A stretch of 64,000 nt of DNA from Flavonifractor porci (GCF_037572415.1 NZ_JBBHLB010000002.1:245336-309335), one strand, 5' to 3'; shown: positions 1 through 9,084, counted from the first letter of the stretch. The notes: generated from the sequence alone by a model not told the origin. Numbers and translations are program-made.

Positions 1-345
1 GACGGGGAGGACGGCTACACCCTCAGCTATCAGGAGAGCGAGCTCACCGGGCTGGAGGGTACCCTTACCACCTTCCAGATCGAGCCCGAGCGGGTCACCC
101 TGCTGCGGGTAGGGGAGGTCAACTCCCAGATGGTCTTTGAGGAGGGGCGGCGGCACCTGTCCATGTATAACACGCCCTACGGCGCTCTGGCGGTAGGCAT
201 CAACACCAAGAAGATGCGAGCCGAGCTGAGCCCTCTGGGCGGCAGCATCGAGATCAATTACGCCCTGGAGATCGACCATGCGGTGGCGGGGGAGAACCTC
301 TTCCATATCCAGGTGCGGCAGAAGGGAAACAGCATCCGCCAGTAA
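1..345 (+). CDS. DUF1934 (YwiB-like) protein, 3' part
   Basis: The reading frame is open from the first base of the window to a TAA at 343-345, so the N-terminus lies outside. The 114 visible residues alternate polar and hydrophobic positions as in a small beta-barrel and match the DUF1934/YwiB pattern (LTGLEGTLTTFQIEPERVTL, then YGALAVGINTKKM and a final INYALEID strand). DUF1934 genes commonly sit just upstream of argS in Firmicutes, as here. The molecular role of the family is not established. The family call is from recognition of motif pattern and context; the truncation is due to the window edge and not to decay. Confidence 0.75.
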   Translation, partial: DGEDGYTLSYQESELTGLEGTLTTFQIEPERVTLLRVGEVNSQMVFEEGRRHLSMYNTPYGALAVGINTKKMRAELSPLGGSIEINYALEIDHAVAGENLFHIQVRQKGNSIRQ

Positions 346-540
346 AACCGCAGCATAGTTCCATCCCCAAACGGAGTAATAAAAATCCGTTTTTCCCGGG
401 GACATGAGCCTCGGGAAAAACACATCTCAGCCCGCAAGTGTGGGCTCTGGCCGCTTTGGCGGACAGAGGATGCGCGCGGCGGGCTGCATTCTCTCTCAAA
501 AATGCTTGCATTTTTGAGAAATAAAGAAAAGGTGATAGAT
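346..540 (+). other. argS leader / intergenic region with hairpins
   Basis: No ORF is supported in these 195 bases. It holds several inverted repeats: CCCGCAAGTGTGGG near 450, and a 12-bp perfect pair at 494-505 and 508-519 (arm TCTCAAAAATGC). The second hairpin ends about 20 bases before the argS start and is not followed by a T run, so it is not an obvious terminator. Its arm-GC-GC-arm design resembles the terminal hairpin of the type A elements elsewhere in the window. No T-box sequence (AGGGTGGNACCGCG) was found. Confidence 0.5.
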
Positions 541-2289
541 ATGTCCAATATGATCCAGGCGGCCCGGGAGCAGGTCGCCCAGCTGACCCAGACGGCCTAT
601 GAGAAGGCCGCGGCCCAGGGCCTGCTGCCCGCAGGGGCGGAGGTCAAGGCAACCATCGAGATCCCCAAGGACCCCACCCACGGCGACTACGCCTCCTCCT
701 TCGCCATGGCGGGCGCCAAGGCTCTCCACAAGGCCCCCCGGCAGATCGCCCAGACCATTGTGGACAATCTGGACCTGGCGGGTACCTTCTTTGATAAGGT
801 GGAGATCGCCGGCCCCGGCTTCCTCAACTTCACCCTGGGCAGCAAGTGGTACGGTGAGGTCCTCACCGACATCCAGGCTGAGGGGAGCACCTACGGCGCG
901 GTGGACGAGGGCCACGGCGAGAAGGTAATGGTGGAGTTCGTCTCTGCCAACCCCACCGGCCCCATGCACATCGGCAACGCCCGCGGCGGCGTGCTGGGTG
1001 ATGCTCTGGCCAGCGTTCTCACCCGGGCCGGGTACGACGTGTGGCGTGAGTTCTACGTCAACGACGCCGGCAACCAGATCCACAAGTTCGCCATGTCCAT
1101 CGATGCCCGGTATCTCCAGATCGTGCTGGGTGAGGAGAACTATCCCTTCCCCGAGGATGGCTACCACGGCGACGACATCAAGGAACTGGCTCAGGCCTTC
1201 TATGACCAGCACGGCCCCGACTGGAAGGATAAACCGGAGGAGGAGCGCCAGGAGGCCATGGCCCAGTACGGCCTGTCCGTCAACATCCCCAAGATGAAGG
1301 CTGATCTGCGCCGCTACCAGATCGAGTACGATGAGTGGTTCCTGGAGTCCGGCCTCCACAGCTCCGGCTATGTGGCCGAGACGGTGGGGATGCTGGCCGA
1401 CAAGGGCTGGACCTATGAGAAGGACGGCGCCCTGTGGCTCAACACCACCGCTCTGCTCAAGCAGAAGTTTATGGCCGAGGGCAAGACCCAGGAGCAGGTG
1501 GACAAGCTGGACCTGAAGGACGATGTGCTCCGCCGGGCCAACGGCTTCTACACCTACTTTGCCGCCGATATTGCTTACCACCGCAACAAGCTGGAGAAGC
1601 GGGGCTTCTCCAAGGCTATCAATATCTGGGGCGCTGACCACCACGGCCATGTGGCCCGTCTCCAGGCCGCTCTGGACGGCCTGGGCCTGGACGGTTCCCA
1701 CCGGCTGGTGGTGGTGCTGATGCAGCTGGTCAACCTGCTGCAGGACGGTCAGCCCGTCCGGATGTCCAAGCGCTCCGGCAAGGCTATCGCCCTGCGGGAT
1801 CTGCTGGACGAGGTCAGCGTGGATGCCGCCCGCTTCTTCTTCAACTCCCGGTCCTCCACCTCCGCTCTGGACTTCGATCTGGATCTGGCGGTGCGGCAGG
1901 ACTCCGATAACCCGGTGTACTACGTCCAGTACGCCCACGCCCGCATCTGCTCTCTGGTGAGCCGCCTCACCGAGGAGGGCGCCCAGATGCCTGACGCGGC
2001 CGCTGTGAATGCCGCCCTCTTCACCACCGCCGAGGAGAAGGCCCTCATTAAGACCCTGTCCCAGCTGCCCGAGGTGATCCGCATCTCTGCCCGGGATTAC
2101 GATCCCTCCCACGTCAACCGTTACCTCATTACCCTGGCCGGCGATTTCCACCGCTTCTACAACGCCTGCCGCATCAAGGGGGAGGAGGCCGACGTGCTCT
2201 CCGCCCGACTCAAGCTGGCAGATACCGTGCGTTCCGTCATTGCCAACTGCCTGGCCCTCATCGGCGTTACCGCTCCTGAAAAGATGTAA
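541..2289 (+). CDS. argS: Arginyl-tRNA synthetase
   Basis: This cytoplasmic class I enzyme charges tRNA-Arg with arginine using ATP. The 582-residue product has the usual length. An N-terminal ArgRS-specific domain of about 110 residues precedes the HIGH-type motif (PTGPMHIGN, about residues 138-146). The KMSKS-type motif VRMSKRSGK lies near 406-414, and an anticodon-binding DALR domain ends the protein (YVQYAHARICSLV, then RFYNACRI). The ATG at 541 is chosen because AAAGGTG lies 8-14 bases upstream; an in-frame ATG at 502 would begin inside a hairpin and adds residues that do not fit the family. A strong terminator follows directly. Confidence 0.97.
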   Translation: MSNMIQAAREQVAQLTQTAYEKAAAQGLLPAGAEVKATIEIPKDPTHGDYASSFAMAGAKALHKAPRQIAQTIVDNLDLAGTFFDKVEIAGPGFLNFTLGSKWYGEVLTDIQAEGSTYGAVDEGHGEKVMVEFVSANPTGPMHIGNARGGVLGDALASVLTRAGYDVWREFYVNDAGNQIHKFAMSIDARYLQIVLGEENYPFPEDGYHGDDIKELAQAFYDQHGPDWKDKPEEERQEAMAQYGLSVNIPKMKADLRRYQIEYDEWFLESGLHSSGYVAETVGMLADKGWTYEKDGALWLNTTALLKQKFMAEGKTQEQVDKLDLKDDVLRRANGFYTYFAADIAYHRNKLEKRGFSKAINIWGADHHGHVARLQAALDGLGLDGSHRLVVVLMQLVNLLQDGQPVRMSKRSGKAIALRDLLDEVSVDAARFFFNSRSSTSALDFDLDLAVRQDSDNPVYYVQYAHARICSLVSRLTEEGAQMPDAAAVNAALFTTAEEKALIKTLSQLPEVIRISARDYDPSHVNRYLITLAGDFHRFYNACRIKGEEADVLSARLKLADTVRSVIANCLALIGVTAPEKM

Positions 2290-2291
2290 GG

Positions 2292-2332
2292 AAAAAGATC
2301 CCGCTTTTTTCAAAAAAGCGGGATCTTTTTTT
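2292..2332 (+). terminator. Intrinsic terminator of argS
   Basis: A perfect stem with arm GATCCCGCTTTTTT, a one-base loop and its complement is followed by TTTTTTT, beginning three bases after the argS stop codon. Confidence 0.92.
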
Positions 2333-2623
2333 GTAAATTTTCGTCCAAGAAAAAACCGCAATGATACAAGAGTATTATGTCTACCTGAAACTATGCTGAA
2401 TGTTTCAAAAACAGGCGAATTAGAGTCATATGGAATCTGTTTACAGAGGAGAGGTCGGATTTCTTACATTTGTATAAAAGAAATAAAAACTTTCCCTTAA
2501 TCTTCTGTTAATTGGTATGTAACACTCTTGTAATCTTTTTTGGGTGTGGTATGATATGCAATGCACGCGGCTGCTCTGCCGCGGGCGGGTTCCTTCAGCG
2601 ATCAACAGACGGAGGATCATGGA
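2333..2623. other. AT-rich intergenic region before the glycosyltransferase
   Basis: These 291 bases carry no convincing gene. Base composition is clearly more AT-rich than the surrounding genes. The right half holds the promoter listed separately; the left half (2340-2500) shows no recognisable site. Confidence 0.6.
2528..2555 (+). promoter_or_regulatory. Sigma-A promoter for glycosyltransferase gene
   Basis: TTGTAA and TATGAT are separated by 16 bases, about 70 bases before the start codon. Confidence 0.65.
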
Positions 2624-3898
2624 ATGACGATATTAGAATTGGTAAAAGACTTGAATTTTGCAGTGGTGCTGCTGTTCACCCTGCTCTACCTCTACCAGGG
2701 CTTCTATGTGGTGGTGGGGCTGGTGCGCCGCCGCTGGAAAGAGACCCATCAGCCTGAAAAGCTCCATCGCTTTGCCGTGGTGGTATCCGCACGCAATGAA
2801 GAAGGGGTGATCGGGGAACTGCTGGACAGCTTAAACAAGCAAAATTACCCCAAAGAGCTGCTGGACCTCTATGTGGTGGCTGACAACTGCACCGACGATA
2901 CCGCCGGTGTGGCCCGTAAGGCCGGCGCCTTTGTGTATGAGCGCTTCGACCAGCAGAAGAAGGGCAAGGGTTACGCCATGGACTACCTCTTCCACCGCCT
3001 GGAGGAGGAGGGCAGGGACATCTACGACGGCTACTTCATCTTTGACGCCGACAATCTGGTGGACCCCAATTTTGTGGCCGAGATGAACCGTACCTTTGAT
3101 AAGGGCTACGACGCCATCACCTGCTACCGCAACTCCAAGAACTTCGGAGATAACTGGATCTCCGCCGGATACTCCATCTGGTTCCTGCGGGAGGCCCGCT
3201 TCCTCAACTTCCCCCGCACCCTGCTGGGTACCAACTGCCATGTGTCCGGTACCGGCTTCCTGGTGTCCTCCAAGGTTATTCGGGAGAACGGCGGCTGGCC
3301 CTTCCACCTGCTCACTGAGGACATCCAGTTCTCTGTGGACTGTGCCATCCAGGGCCGCAAGATCGGCTACTGCGACACCGCCGTGGTGTATGACGAGCAG
3401 CCCACCACCTTCCGGCAGTCCTGGGACCAGCGGCTGCGGTGGTCCAAGGGCTTTTATGAGGTGGACCGGGATTACACTGTGCCCCTGCTGAAGGGCTGTT
3501 TCCGCCCCGGACGGCTGGGTACCTCCTGCTACGATATGTTCGTGACTGTGGCCCCCGGTATGCTGCTCACCCTGGTGATGATCCTGTTCAACGGTATCAT
3601 CCTGGCCAGCTGTATGACTCAGCCGGCCTATATTGCCGCCAAGGTCATCGACGTGACCGTGGGATTTATGCTGTCCGCCCTGTGGAACTTCTATGTGGGA
3701 TTGTTCTTCTACGGCCTGCTGACGGTACTTTCCGAGTGGAAGCACATCAGCGCATCTCCCCTGCGGAAGCTGGTCTATGTGTTTACCTTCCCCATTTTCA
3801 TGTTTACCTACATCCCCATCTCCATTGCCGCTCTGGTGAAGAAGGTGGAGTGGAAGCCCATCTACCACACCGCCACCAAGCGGGTGGGGGCGGGCTGA
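2624..3898 (+). CDS. Processive family 2 glycosyltransferase, membrane-bound
   Basis: The 424-residue product resembles cellulose/hyaluronan-synthase-like GT2 enzymes that polymerise sugars from nucleotide sugars at the membrane. An N-terminal membrane segment (about residues 10-35) is followed by a GT-A fold with VVVSARNEEGVIGELLDSL, the metal-binding DADN near 141, the acceptor motif TED near 230 and QRLRW near 268, the mark of processive synthases. Three or more membrane helices fill residues 295-410. The start at 2624 has GGAGG eight bases upstream. The gene has its own promoter and terminator and no sugar-pathway neighbour, so the polymer made is unknown. It could act in a surface glycan or glycolipid. 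Confidence 0.85.
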   Translation: MTILELVKDLNFAVVLLFTLLYLYQGFYVVVGLVRRRWKETHQPEKLHRFAVVVSARNEEGVIGELLDSLNKQNYPKELLDLYVVADNCTDDTAGVARKAGAFVYERFDQQKKGKGYAMDYLFHRLEEEGRDIYDGYFIFDADNLVDPNFVAEMNRTFDKGYDAITCYRNSKNFGDNWISAGYSIWFLREARFLNFPRTLLGTNCHVSGTGFLVSSKVIRENGGWPFHLLTEDIQFSVDCAIQGRKIGYCDTAVVYDEQPTTFRQSWDQRLRWSKGFYEVDRDYTVPLLKGCFRPGRLGTSCYDMFVTVAPGMLLTLVMILFNGIILASCMTQPAYIAAKVIDVTVGFMLSALWNFYVGLFFYGLLTVLSEWKHISASPLRKLVYVFTFPIFMFTYIPISIAALVKKVEWKPIYHTATKRVGAG

Positions 3899-3912
3899 GC
3901 CAAACCCGACGA

Positions 3913-3948
3913 GAAGAGACCTGCCGTTTTTTGCGGCAGGTCTCTTTT
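3913..3948 (+). terminator. Intrinsic terminator after glycosyltransferase
   Basis: Arm AGAGACCTGCCG pairs with CGGCAGGTCTCT around a short T-rich loop and is followed by TTTT. Confidence 0.85.
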
Positions 3949-3963
3949 GCCTGGGAACCAGGC

Positions 3964-3993
3964 TTGCATTGGAGCGCAAAACTGTGATATAAT
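3964..3993 (+). promoter_or_regulatory. Sigma-A promoter for homocysteine methyltransferase gene
   Basis: TTGCAT and a consensus TATAAT are 18 bases apart, ending 38 bases before the start codon. Confidence 0.75.
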
Positions 3994-4031
3994 ACCACCC
4001 AAATGTGCAATACAGGAGGAACAAATCAATT

Positions 4032-5252
4032 ATGGACACCATTCCCTTATCTATGCCCATTCTGATGGACGGCGCCACCGGAACCGAGCTGCGCCGTCTG
4101 GGTATGCCCGATGGAGCCTGCACCGAGCAGTGGGTACTGGAGCATCCCCAGGCTCTGCTGGAGGTGCAGCGGCGCTATGTGCAGGCGGGCAGCCGCATTC
4201 TGCTGGCCCCCACCTTTGGCGCCAACCGGGCCAGCCTGGAGCGCAGGGGCATCATGGGACAGGTAAGAGAATACAACCAGCGGCTGGTGGAGCTCACCCG
4301 GCAGGCCGCGGGCGACGGTGCGCTGGTGGCGGGCGACATGGCCCCCGCCGGGTTGATGCTGGTTCCTTTTGGTGAGAGCAGCTTTGAGGAATTGGTGGCG
4401 GTCTACACGGAGCAGGCCGCCGCGCTGGAAGCTGCCGGGGTGGACCTGTTTTTCCTGGAGACTATGACCGACATGGCTCAGGCCCGGGCGGCGGTGCTGG
4501 CCTGCAAGAGTGTGTCGGACAAGCCGGTGTGGGTATCCTTCACCTGCGACGATGAGGGCCGCACCCCCGGCGGTACCGACGTGTTGGCCGGACTCATTGT
4601 CATGCAGGGCATGGGGGTGTCCGCCTTCGGACTCAACTGCACCAGCCCCGCGGACACGGCGGAGCAGCTGGAGCGGCTGATGCCCTATGCCTCCGTACCC
4701 CTGATCGCAAAACCCTCTGCCGGGCTGCCCGGGGCCTGCTGTACCCCGGAGGAGCTGGCGGGCTTTGTACCCCAATATGCCGCCGCCGGAGCCCGTATAT
4801 TCGGCGGATGCTGCGGGGCGGGACCGGAGCATCTGGAGGCAGTGGCACGGGCTATGGCTCAGGTGGACTTTACCGCCTTCCAGCCGGTGGAGCGGGACCC
4901 GGATGTGATCCCCTGCGCCAGCGAGAAGGAGGCCCGGTTCATCACCCCCGATGTGGATGTGGGTGAGACCATCGAGTGTACCCCTGACCTGATGGAGGAC
5001 ATTCTGGAGGCCGAGGAGGAGTCCCCCCAGGGCGCGCTGAAGATCGCCATCCTGGAGGAGGACGATCTGGATATCTTTGCCGAAAATCAGTATGTGGTGA
5101 AGGACGCATTGTGCCTGTGGTCCGATGTGCCTGAACTGCTGGAGCAGGCTCTGCGGCTCTACCAGGGCCGGGCTTTCTGGGATGGCACCGGGGATCTGGA
5201 GGAGGATTTCCTCCGGGAGATGGCGGGCCGGTACGGCCTGGTGCTGCTGTAA
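4032..5252 (+). CDS. Homocysteine S-methyltransferase family protein with short C-terminal extension
   Basis: Residues 1-290 form a homocysteine-binding TIM barrel as in the first module of cobalamin-dependent methionine synthase: MDGATGTELRRLGM at the N-terminus and the zinc cysteines in LNCTSP (about 203) and GGCCG (about 260-261). The protein then continues about 115 residues in an acidic linker and a tail (LEQALRLYQGRAFWDGTGDL) that resembles the beginning of the pterin-binding module but stops there. No folate or B12 module is present, so any methyl donor must come from another protein. The start at 4032 has AGGAGG 12 bases upstream. The gene is monocistronic. It could be a split methionine synthase or a methyltransferase using another donor. 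Confidence 0.8.
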   Translation: MDTIPLSMPILMDGATGTELRRLGMPDGACTEQWVLEHPQALLEVQRRYVQAGSRILLAPTFGANRASLERRGIMGQVREYNQRLVELTRQAAGDGALVAGDMAPAGLMLVPFGESSFEELVAVYTEQAAALEAAGVDLFFLETMTDMAQARAAVLACKSVSDKPVWVSFTCDDEGRTPGGTDVLAGLIVMQGMGVSAFGLNCTSPADTAEQLERLMPYASVPLIAKPSAGLPGACCTPEELAGFVPQYAAAGARIFGGCCGAGPEHLEAVARAMAQVDFTAFQPVERDPDVIPCASEKEARFITPDVDVGETIECTPDLMEDILEAEEESPQGALKIAILEEDDLDIFAENQYVVKDALCLWSDVPELLEQALRLYQGRAFWDGTGDLEEDFLREMAGRYGLVLL

Positions 5253-5303
5253 GAAGCCCTGTCAAGGGACCTTCGGGCCCAAAAATAAAATCAGCGAAAC
5301 AGA

Positions 5304-5342
5304 CAAAAAGCACGTCCCCTTTTTGGGACGGGCTTTTTGTTT
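5304..5342 (+). terminator. Intrinsic terminator
   Basis: A stem (AAAAAGC..GTCCC with GGGAC..GGCTTTTT) ends in a T-rich run between the methyltransferase gene and the nrdD promoter. Confidence 0.8.
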
Positions 5343-5348
5343 TGTGCC

Positions 5349-5378
5349 TTGACGGCATATATCAAGATACTGTATTAT
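5349..5378 (+). promoter_or_regulatory. Sigma-A promoter of nrdD
   Basis: TTGACG and TATTAT are 18 bases apart. The NrdR-type box at 5402 lies just downstream of the expected transcription start. Confidence 0.7.
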
Positions 5379-5401
5379 GGGTGTTGTGTAAAGAAGCAAA
5401 G

Positions 5402-5415
5402 CACAAGATATTGTG
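5402..5415 (+). promoter_or_regulatory. NrdR box
   Basis: CACAAGATATTGTG matches the core of the NrdR consensus (CACWATATATWGTG) at 13 of 14 positions. NrdR represses ribonucleotide reductase genes when dATP is plentiful and normally binds two boxes about 31 bases apart. The second would fall over the -10 region (about 5371-5384), where only a weak match is seen. Confidence 0.65.
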
Positions 5416-5474
5416 TCAGAATATAACGGGCGGTAATCGCCTGCAACAGTGGAGCGGGAAAGGAACGGATCGCA

Positions 5475-7796
5475 ATGACACTCACCAAAATCAGAAAACG
5501 GGACGGCCGGCTGGCAGAGTTCAACGAAGGGAAGATCGCCGACGCCATTGACAAGGCCTTCCGAGCCACTTACAAGCCGGGCAAGGAGGCCGAGGCCAAA
5601 CGGCTGGCTGACGAGGTCCTCTCCATCCTGGAGGTGGAGGGGGAGAAGCAGCCCGGCGTGGAGCACATTCAGGACCTGGTGGAGCGGGTACTGATGGACA
5701 ACGGCTACATTCAGACTGCCCGGGCCTACATCCTGTACCGGGAGGAGCGCAGCCGTGCCCGGGAGATGAATACCCGGCTGATGAAGACCTATGAGGACAT
5801 CACCTTCTCCGCCGCCAAGGACTCCGACATCAAGCGGGAGAATGCCAACATTGACGGAGACACCGCCATGGGATCCATGCTCAAGTTCGGCTCCGAGGGC
5901 GCCAAGCAGTTCTACGATATGTTCGTCCTCAACCCCGATCATGCCCGGGCTCACCGGGAGGGGGATATCCACATTCACGACCTGGACTTCCTGACCCTCA
6001 CCACCACCTGCTGTCAGATCGATGTCAAGAAGCTCTTTGAAGGGGGCTTCTCCACCGGCCACGGTACTCTGCGGGAGCCCAACGACATCGCTTCCTACGC
6101 CGCCCTGTGCTGCATCGCCATCCAGTCCAACCAGAACGACCAGCACGGCGGCCAGAGCGTGGTGAACTTCGACTACGGCATGGCTGACGGCGTCCGCAAG
6201 ACCTTCAAGCGGCTGTACCGCCAGAACCTGGCCCGGGCCCTCATGCTGCTGGAGGATGAGAGCGACCCCGAGCAGGAGCTGAAGGCCGTCATGGCCGACT
6301 TGGAGAAGGAGACCGGCCTGTGCCCCATTCTGGCGGGCAGCGAGGAATACTTTGAAGCCGAGCGGGCCGCTCTGGTGCCCAAGTTCGGGGACGAGGCCAC
6401 CGTGGAGAAGGCCCAGAAGTTTGCCCAGCAGCGGGCGGTGAAGGAGACCGACCGGGCCACCTATCAGGCCATGGAGGCCCTGATCCACAACCTGAATACC
6501 ATGCATTCCCGTGCCGGCGCCCAGACTCCCTTCTCCTCCATCAACTACGGTATGGACACCTCTCCCGAGGGCCGTATGGTGATGAAGAATGTGATGCTGG
6601 CCACCGAGGCCGGCCTGGGCGGCGGCGAGACTCCCATTTTCCCCATCCAGATCTTCCGGGTGAAGGAGGGGGTCAACTACAACCCCGGCGAGCCCAACTA
6701 CGATCTGTTCCAGCTGGCTATGCGGTGCTCCGCCAAGCGGCTGTTCCCCAATTTCTCCTTCATCGATGCCCCCTTTAACCTGCAGTACTACAAGCCCGGC
6801 CATCCCGAGACCGAGATCGCCTATATGGGCTGTCGCACCCGGGTCATCGGCAACGTATACGACCCTGAGCGGGAGATCTGCAATGGCCGGGGCAACCTGT
6901 CCTTTACCACCATCAACCTGCCCCGGCTGGCCATCAAGGCCCGGGGGGACCTCAACACCTTCTTCGAGTCTCTGGACCGGATGATGGACCTGTGCGTGGA
7001 CCAGCTGCTGGAGCGGTTTGAGATCCAGTGCCGCAAGCACGTCTACAACTTCCCCTTCCTCATGGGCCAGGGGGTGTGGCTGGACAGCGAGAAGCTGGAC
7101 TGGAACGATGAGGTGCGGGAGGTGCTGAAGCACGGCACCCTGTCCGTAGGCTTCATTGGTCTGGCCGAGACCCTGAAGGCCCTCATCGGGGTTCACCACG
7201 GCGAGAGCGAGAAGGCCCGGGTGCTGGGTATGGAGATCATCTCCCATATGCGGGCCCGGATGGACGCTGAGAGCGAAAAGCGGGGCCTCAACTTCTCCCT
7301 GCTGGCTACCCCCGCCGAGGGATTGTCCGGCCGCTTTGTCCGGATGGACAAGGCCCGCTTCGGGGTCATGGAGGGCATCACCGACCGGGATTACTACACC
7401 AACTCCTTCCATGTACCGGTGTACTACCCCATCTCCGCCTACGACAAGATCAAGATCGAGGCGCCCTACCACGCCCTCACCAACGCTGGACACATCAGCT
7501 ACATTGAGATGGACGGCGATCCCACCGACAACCTGGAGGCCTTTGAGAAGGTCATCCGCTGCATGAAGGAGAGCGGCATCGGCTACGGCTCCGTCAATCA
7601 CCCGGTTGACCGGGACCCGGTGTGCGGTTTCTCCGGCATCATCGGGGACCGCTGCCCGGGCTGCGGCCGTACCGAGGCAGACGGCGTGCCCTTTGAACGC
7701 ATCCGCCGCATCACCGGCTACCTGGTGGGTACCCTGGACCGCTTCAACAACGCCAAGCGGGCCGAGGAGCACGACCGGGTGAAGCACGGCGTATAA
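5475..7796 (+). CDS. nrdD: Anaerobic ribonucleoside-triphosphate reductase
   Basis: This class III reductase turns ribonucleoside triphosphates into deoxyribonucleotides by a glycyl radical and works only without oxygen. The 773-residue protein starts with an ATP-cone (residues 1-95, allosteric dATP sensing), continues with the barrel (TTTCCQIDVKKLFEGGF, HSRAGAQTPFSSINYG) and ends with the zinc cysteines PVCGFSG..RCPGCG (about 715-730) and the radical loop RITGYLVG near 745. AAAGGA precedes the ATG at 5475. The activating enzyme NrdG, often adjacent, is not in the window. A NrdR box supports repression by dATP. Confidence 0.96.
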   Translation: MTLTKIRKRDGRLAEFNEGKIADAIDKAFRATYKPGKEAEAKRLADEVLSILEVEGEKQPGVEHIQDLVERVLMDNGYIQTARAYILYREERSRAREMNTRLMKTYEDITFSAAKDSDIKRENANIDGDTAMGSMLKFGSEGAKQFYDMFVLNPDHARAHREGDIHIHDLDFLTLTTTCCQIDVKKLFEGGFSTGHGTLREPNDIASYAALCCIAIQSNQNDQHGGQSVVNFDYGMADGVRKTFKRLYRQNLARALMLLEDESDPEQELKAVMADLEKETGLCPILAGSEEYFEAERAALVPKFGDEATVEKAQKFAQQRAVKETDRATYQAMEALIHNLNTMHSRAGAQTPFSSINYGMDTSPEGRMVMKNVMLATEAGLGGGETPIFPIQIFRVKEGVNYNPGEPNYDLFQLAMRCSAKRLFPNFSFIDAPFNLQYYKPGHPETEIAYMGCRTRVIGNVYDPEREICNGRGNLSFTTINLPRLAIKARGDLNTFFESLDRMMDLCVDQLLERFEIQCRKHVYNFPFLMGQGVWLDSEKLDWNDEVREVLKHGTLSVGFIGLAETLKALIGVHHGESEKARVLGMEIISHMRARMDAESEKRGLNFSLLATPAEGLSGRFVRMDKARFGVMEGITDRDYYTNSFHVPVYYPISAYDKIKIEAPYHALTNAGHISYIEMDGDPTDNLEAFEKVIRCMKESGIGYGSVNHPVDRDPVCGFSGIIGDRCPGCGRTEADGVPFERIRRITGYLVGTLDRFNNAKRAEEHDRVKHGV

Positions 7797-7826
7797 GAAA
7801 GCCGGGCCACGGCCCGGAACGAAACC

Positions 7827-7855
7827 CATAGGGGCGGGGCTCTGCCCCGCCCCAT
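7827..7855 (+). repeat. TAGGGGCGG-type intergenic hairpin
   Basis: A short palindrome with arm GGGGCGGGGC lies between nrdD and the methyltransferase gene. It belongs to a small repeat family with similar hairpins at 10822, 27063-27138 and 32178. It may end nrdD transcription (ATTTTAAAT follows) but has no clean T run. Confidence 0.55.
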
Positions 7856-7878
7856 TTTAAATAGAGAGGATTTTGTGT

Positions 7879-9084
7879 ATGGCTGATATGCCTGCTATCC
7901 GCCTGAAGCGGGGAGAGGGCCGCTCATTCAAGGCTGGCGGCCCCTGGATCTATGACAACGAAATTGGTGAGATCGTGGGGCAGCCCGCCGACGGCGACGT
8001 GATCCGCATTGAGGACTACAACGGCTACCCTCTGGGGGTAGGCTTCCTCAACCGGGCCTCCACCATCACGGTGCGGGTGCTGTCCCGGAAGGCGGACACC
8101 GTGATTGACGAGGCTTTTCTGGAAAAGCGGGTGCGGGCCGCCTGGCAGTACCGCAAGGACACGGTGGACACCTCCTCCTGCCGCATCATCTTCGGCGAGG
8201 CTGACTTCCTGCCCGGCCTGGTGGTGGATAAGTTCGACCATGTGCTGGTGGTGGAATCCCTGGCCCTGGGCATTGACCGGATGAAATCCACCATTTTGAA
8301 GCTGCTTGTGGATATTTTGGCGGAAGACGGCATCGCTATCCGGGGTATCTATGAGCGCAGTGACGCCAAGGTGCGCCTGAAGGAGGGCATGGAGCGGGTG
8401 AAGGGCTTCCTGTCCGAGCCCTTTGACCCGGTGGTGGAAATTGTGGAAAACGGGGTCCGGTACCAGGTGGATGTGGCCGAGGGCCAGAAGACCGGTTTCT
8501 TCCTGGACCAGAAGTACAATCGGCTGGCCATCCAGCCTCTGGCCAAAGGAGGCCGGGTGCTGGACTGCTTCACCCACACCGGCGCCTTTGCCCTCAACGC
8601 CGCCAAGGGCGGTGCCCGGGAGGTGCTGGGGGTGGACGCCTCTCAGCTGGGCGTGGATCAGGCTACCCGCAACGCGGAGCTCAACGGCATGAGCGATCGG
8701 GTGCGCTTTGAGTGCCACGACGTCTTTGAACTGCTGCCTGAGCTCGAGAGAAAAGGCGAAAAGTTTGATCTGGTGATCCTGGACCCGCCGGCCTTTACCA
8801 AATCCCGGGCCTCCGTCAAGAAGGCGGTGACCGGCTACCGGGAGATCAACCTGCGGGGCATCAAACTGGTGAAAAACGGCGGCTATTTGGCCACCTGCTC
8901 CTGCTCCCACTTCATGACCCCCGAGCTGCTGGCCAAGACCATTGGAGAGGCCGCCCGGGACGCTCACCGCCGCCTGCGGCAGGTGGAGTACCGTACTCAG
9001 GCCCCCGACCATCCGGTGCTGTGGGGAGCGGACCAGTCTCTCTATCTGAAATTCCACATCTTCCAGGTTATGGATGAACAATAA
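7879..9084 (+). CDS. Class I rRNA large-subunit methyltransferase, RlmI-like
   Basis: The 401-residue product has the RlmI/RlmK layout: an N-terminal PUA domain (residues 5-75, PWIYDNEIGEIVG..GDVIRIED), a central RNA-binding segment (VRVLSRK..), and a Rossmann methyltransferase domain with VLDCFTHTGAFALNAA near 225 and DPPAFTKSR near 302. The related E. coli enzyme makes m5C1962 in 23S rRNA; the target here is inferred. The C in TCSCSHFM matches the catalytic cysteine region of that family. ATG 7879 has AGAGAGGA eight bases upstream. A shared terminator separates it from the convergent minus-strand gene. Confidence 0.85.
   Translation: MADMPAIRLKRGEGRSFKAGGPWIYDNEIGEIVGQPADGDVIRIEDYNGYPLGVGFLNRASTITVRVLSRKADTVIDEAFLEKRVRAAWQYRKDTVDTSSCRIIFGEADFLPGLVVDKFDHVLVVESLALGIDRMKSTILKLLVDILAEDGIAIRGIYERSDAKVRLKEGMERVKGFLSEPFDPVVEIVENGVRYQVDVAEGQKTGFFLDQKYNRLAIQPLAKGGRVLDCFTHTGAFALNAAKGGAREVLGVDASQLGVDQATRNAELNGMSDRVRFECHDVFELLPELERKGEKFDLVILDPPAFTKSRASVKKAVTGYREINLRGIKLVKNGGYLATCSCSHFMTPELLAKTIGEAARDAHRRLRQVEYRTQAPDHPVLWGADQSLYLKFHIFQVMDEQ

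Noticed and set aside
346..540. T-box leader before argS
   Set aside because: No T-box motif and no terminator/antiterminator pair with a T run; only unrelated hairpins are present.
5262..7829. 855-codon open frame on the minus strand opposite nrdD
   Set aside because: The composition (runs of Gly, Val, Leu, His, Gln) is what the antisense of GC-rich coding DNA gives; no RBS, no domain, and nrdD is certain. The same holds for long antisense frames opposite argS, infB, groEL, the transglutaminase and xylA.
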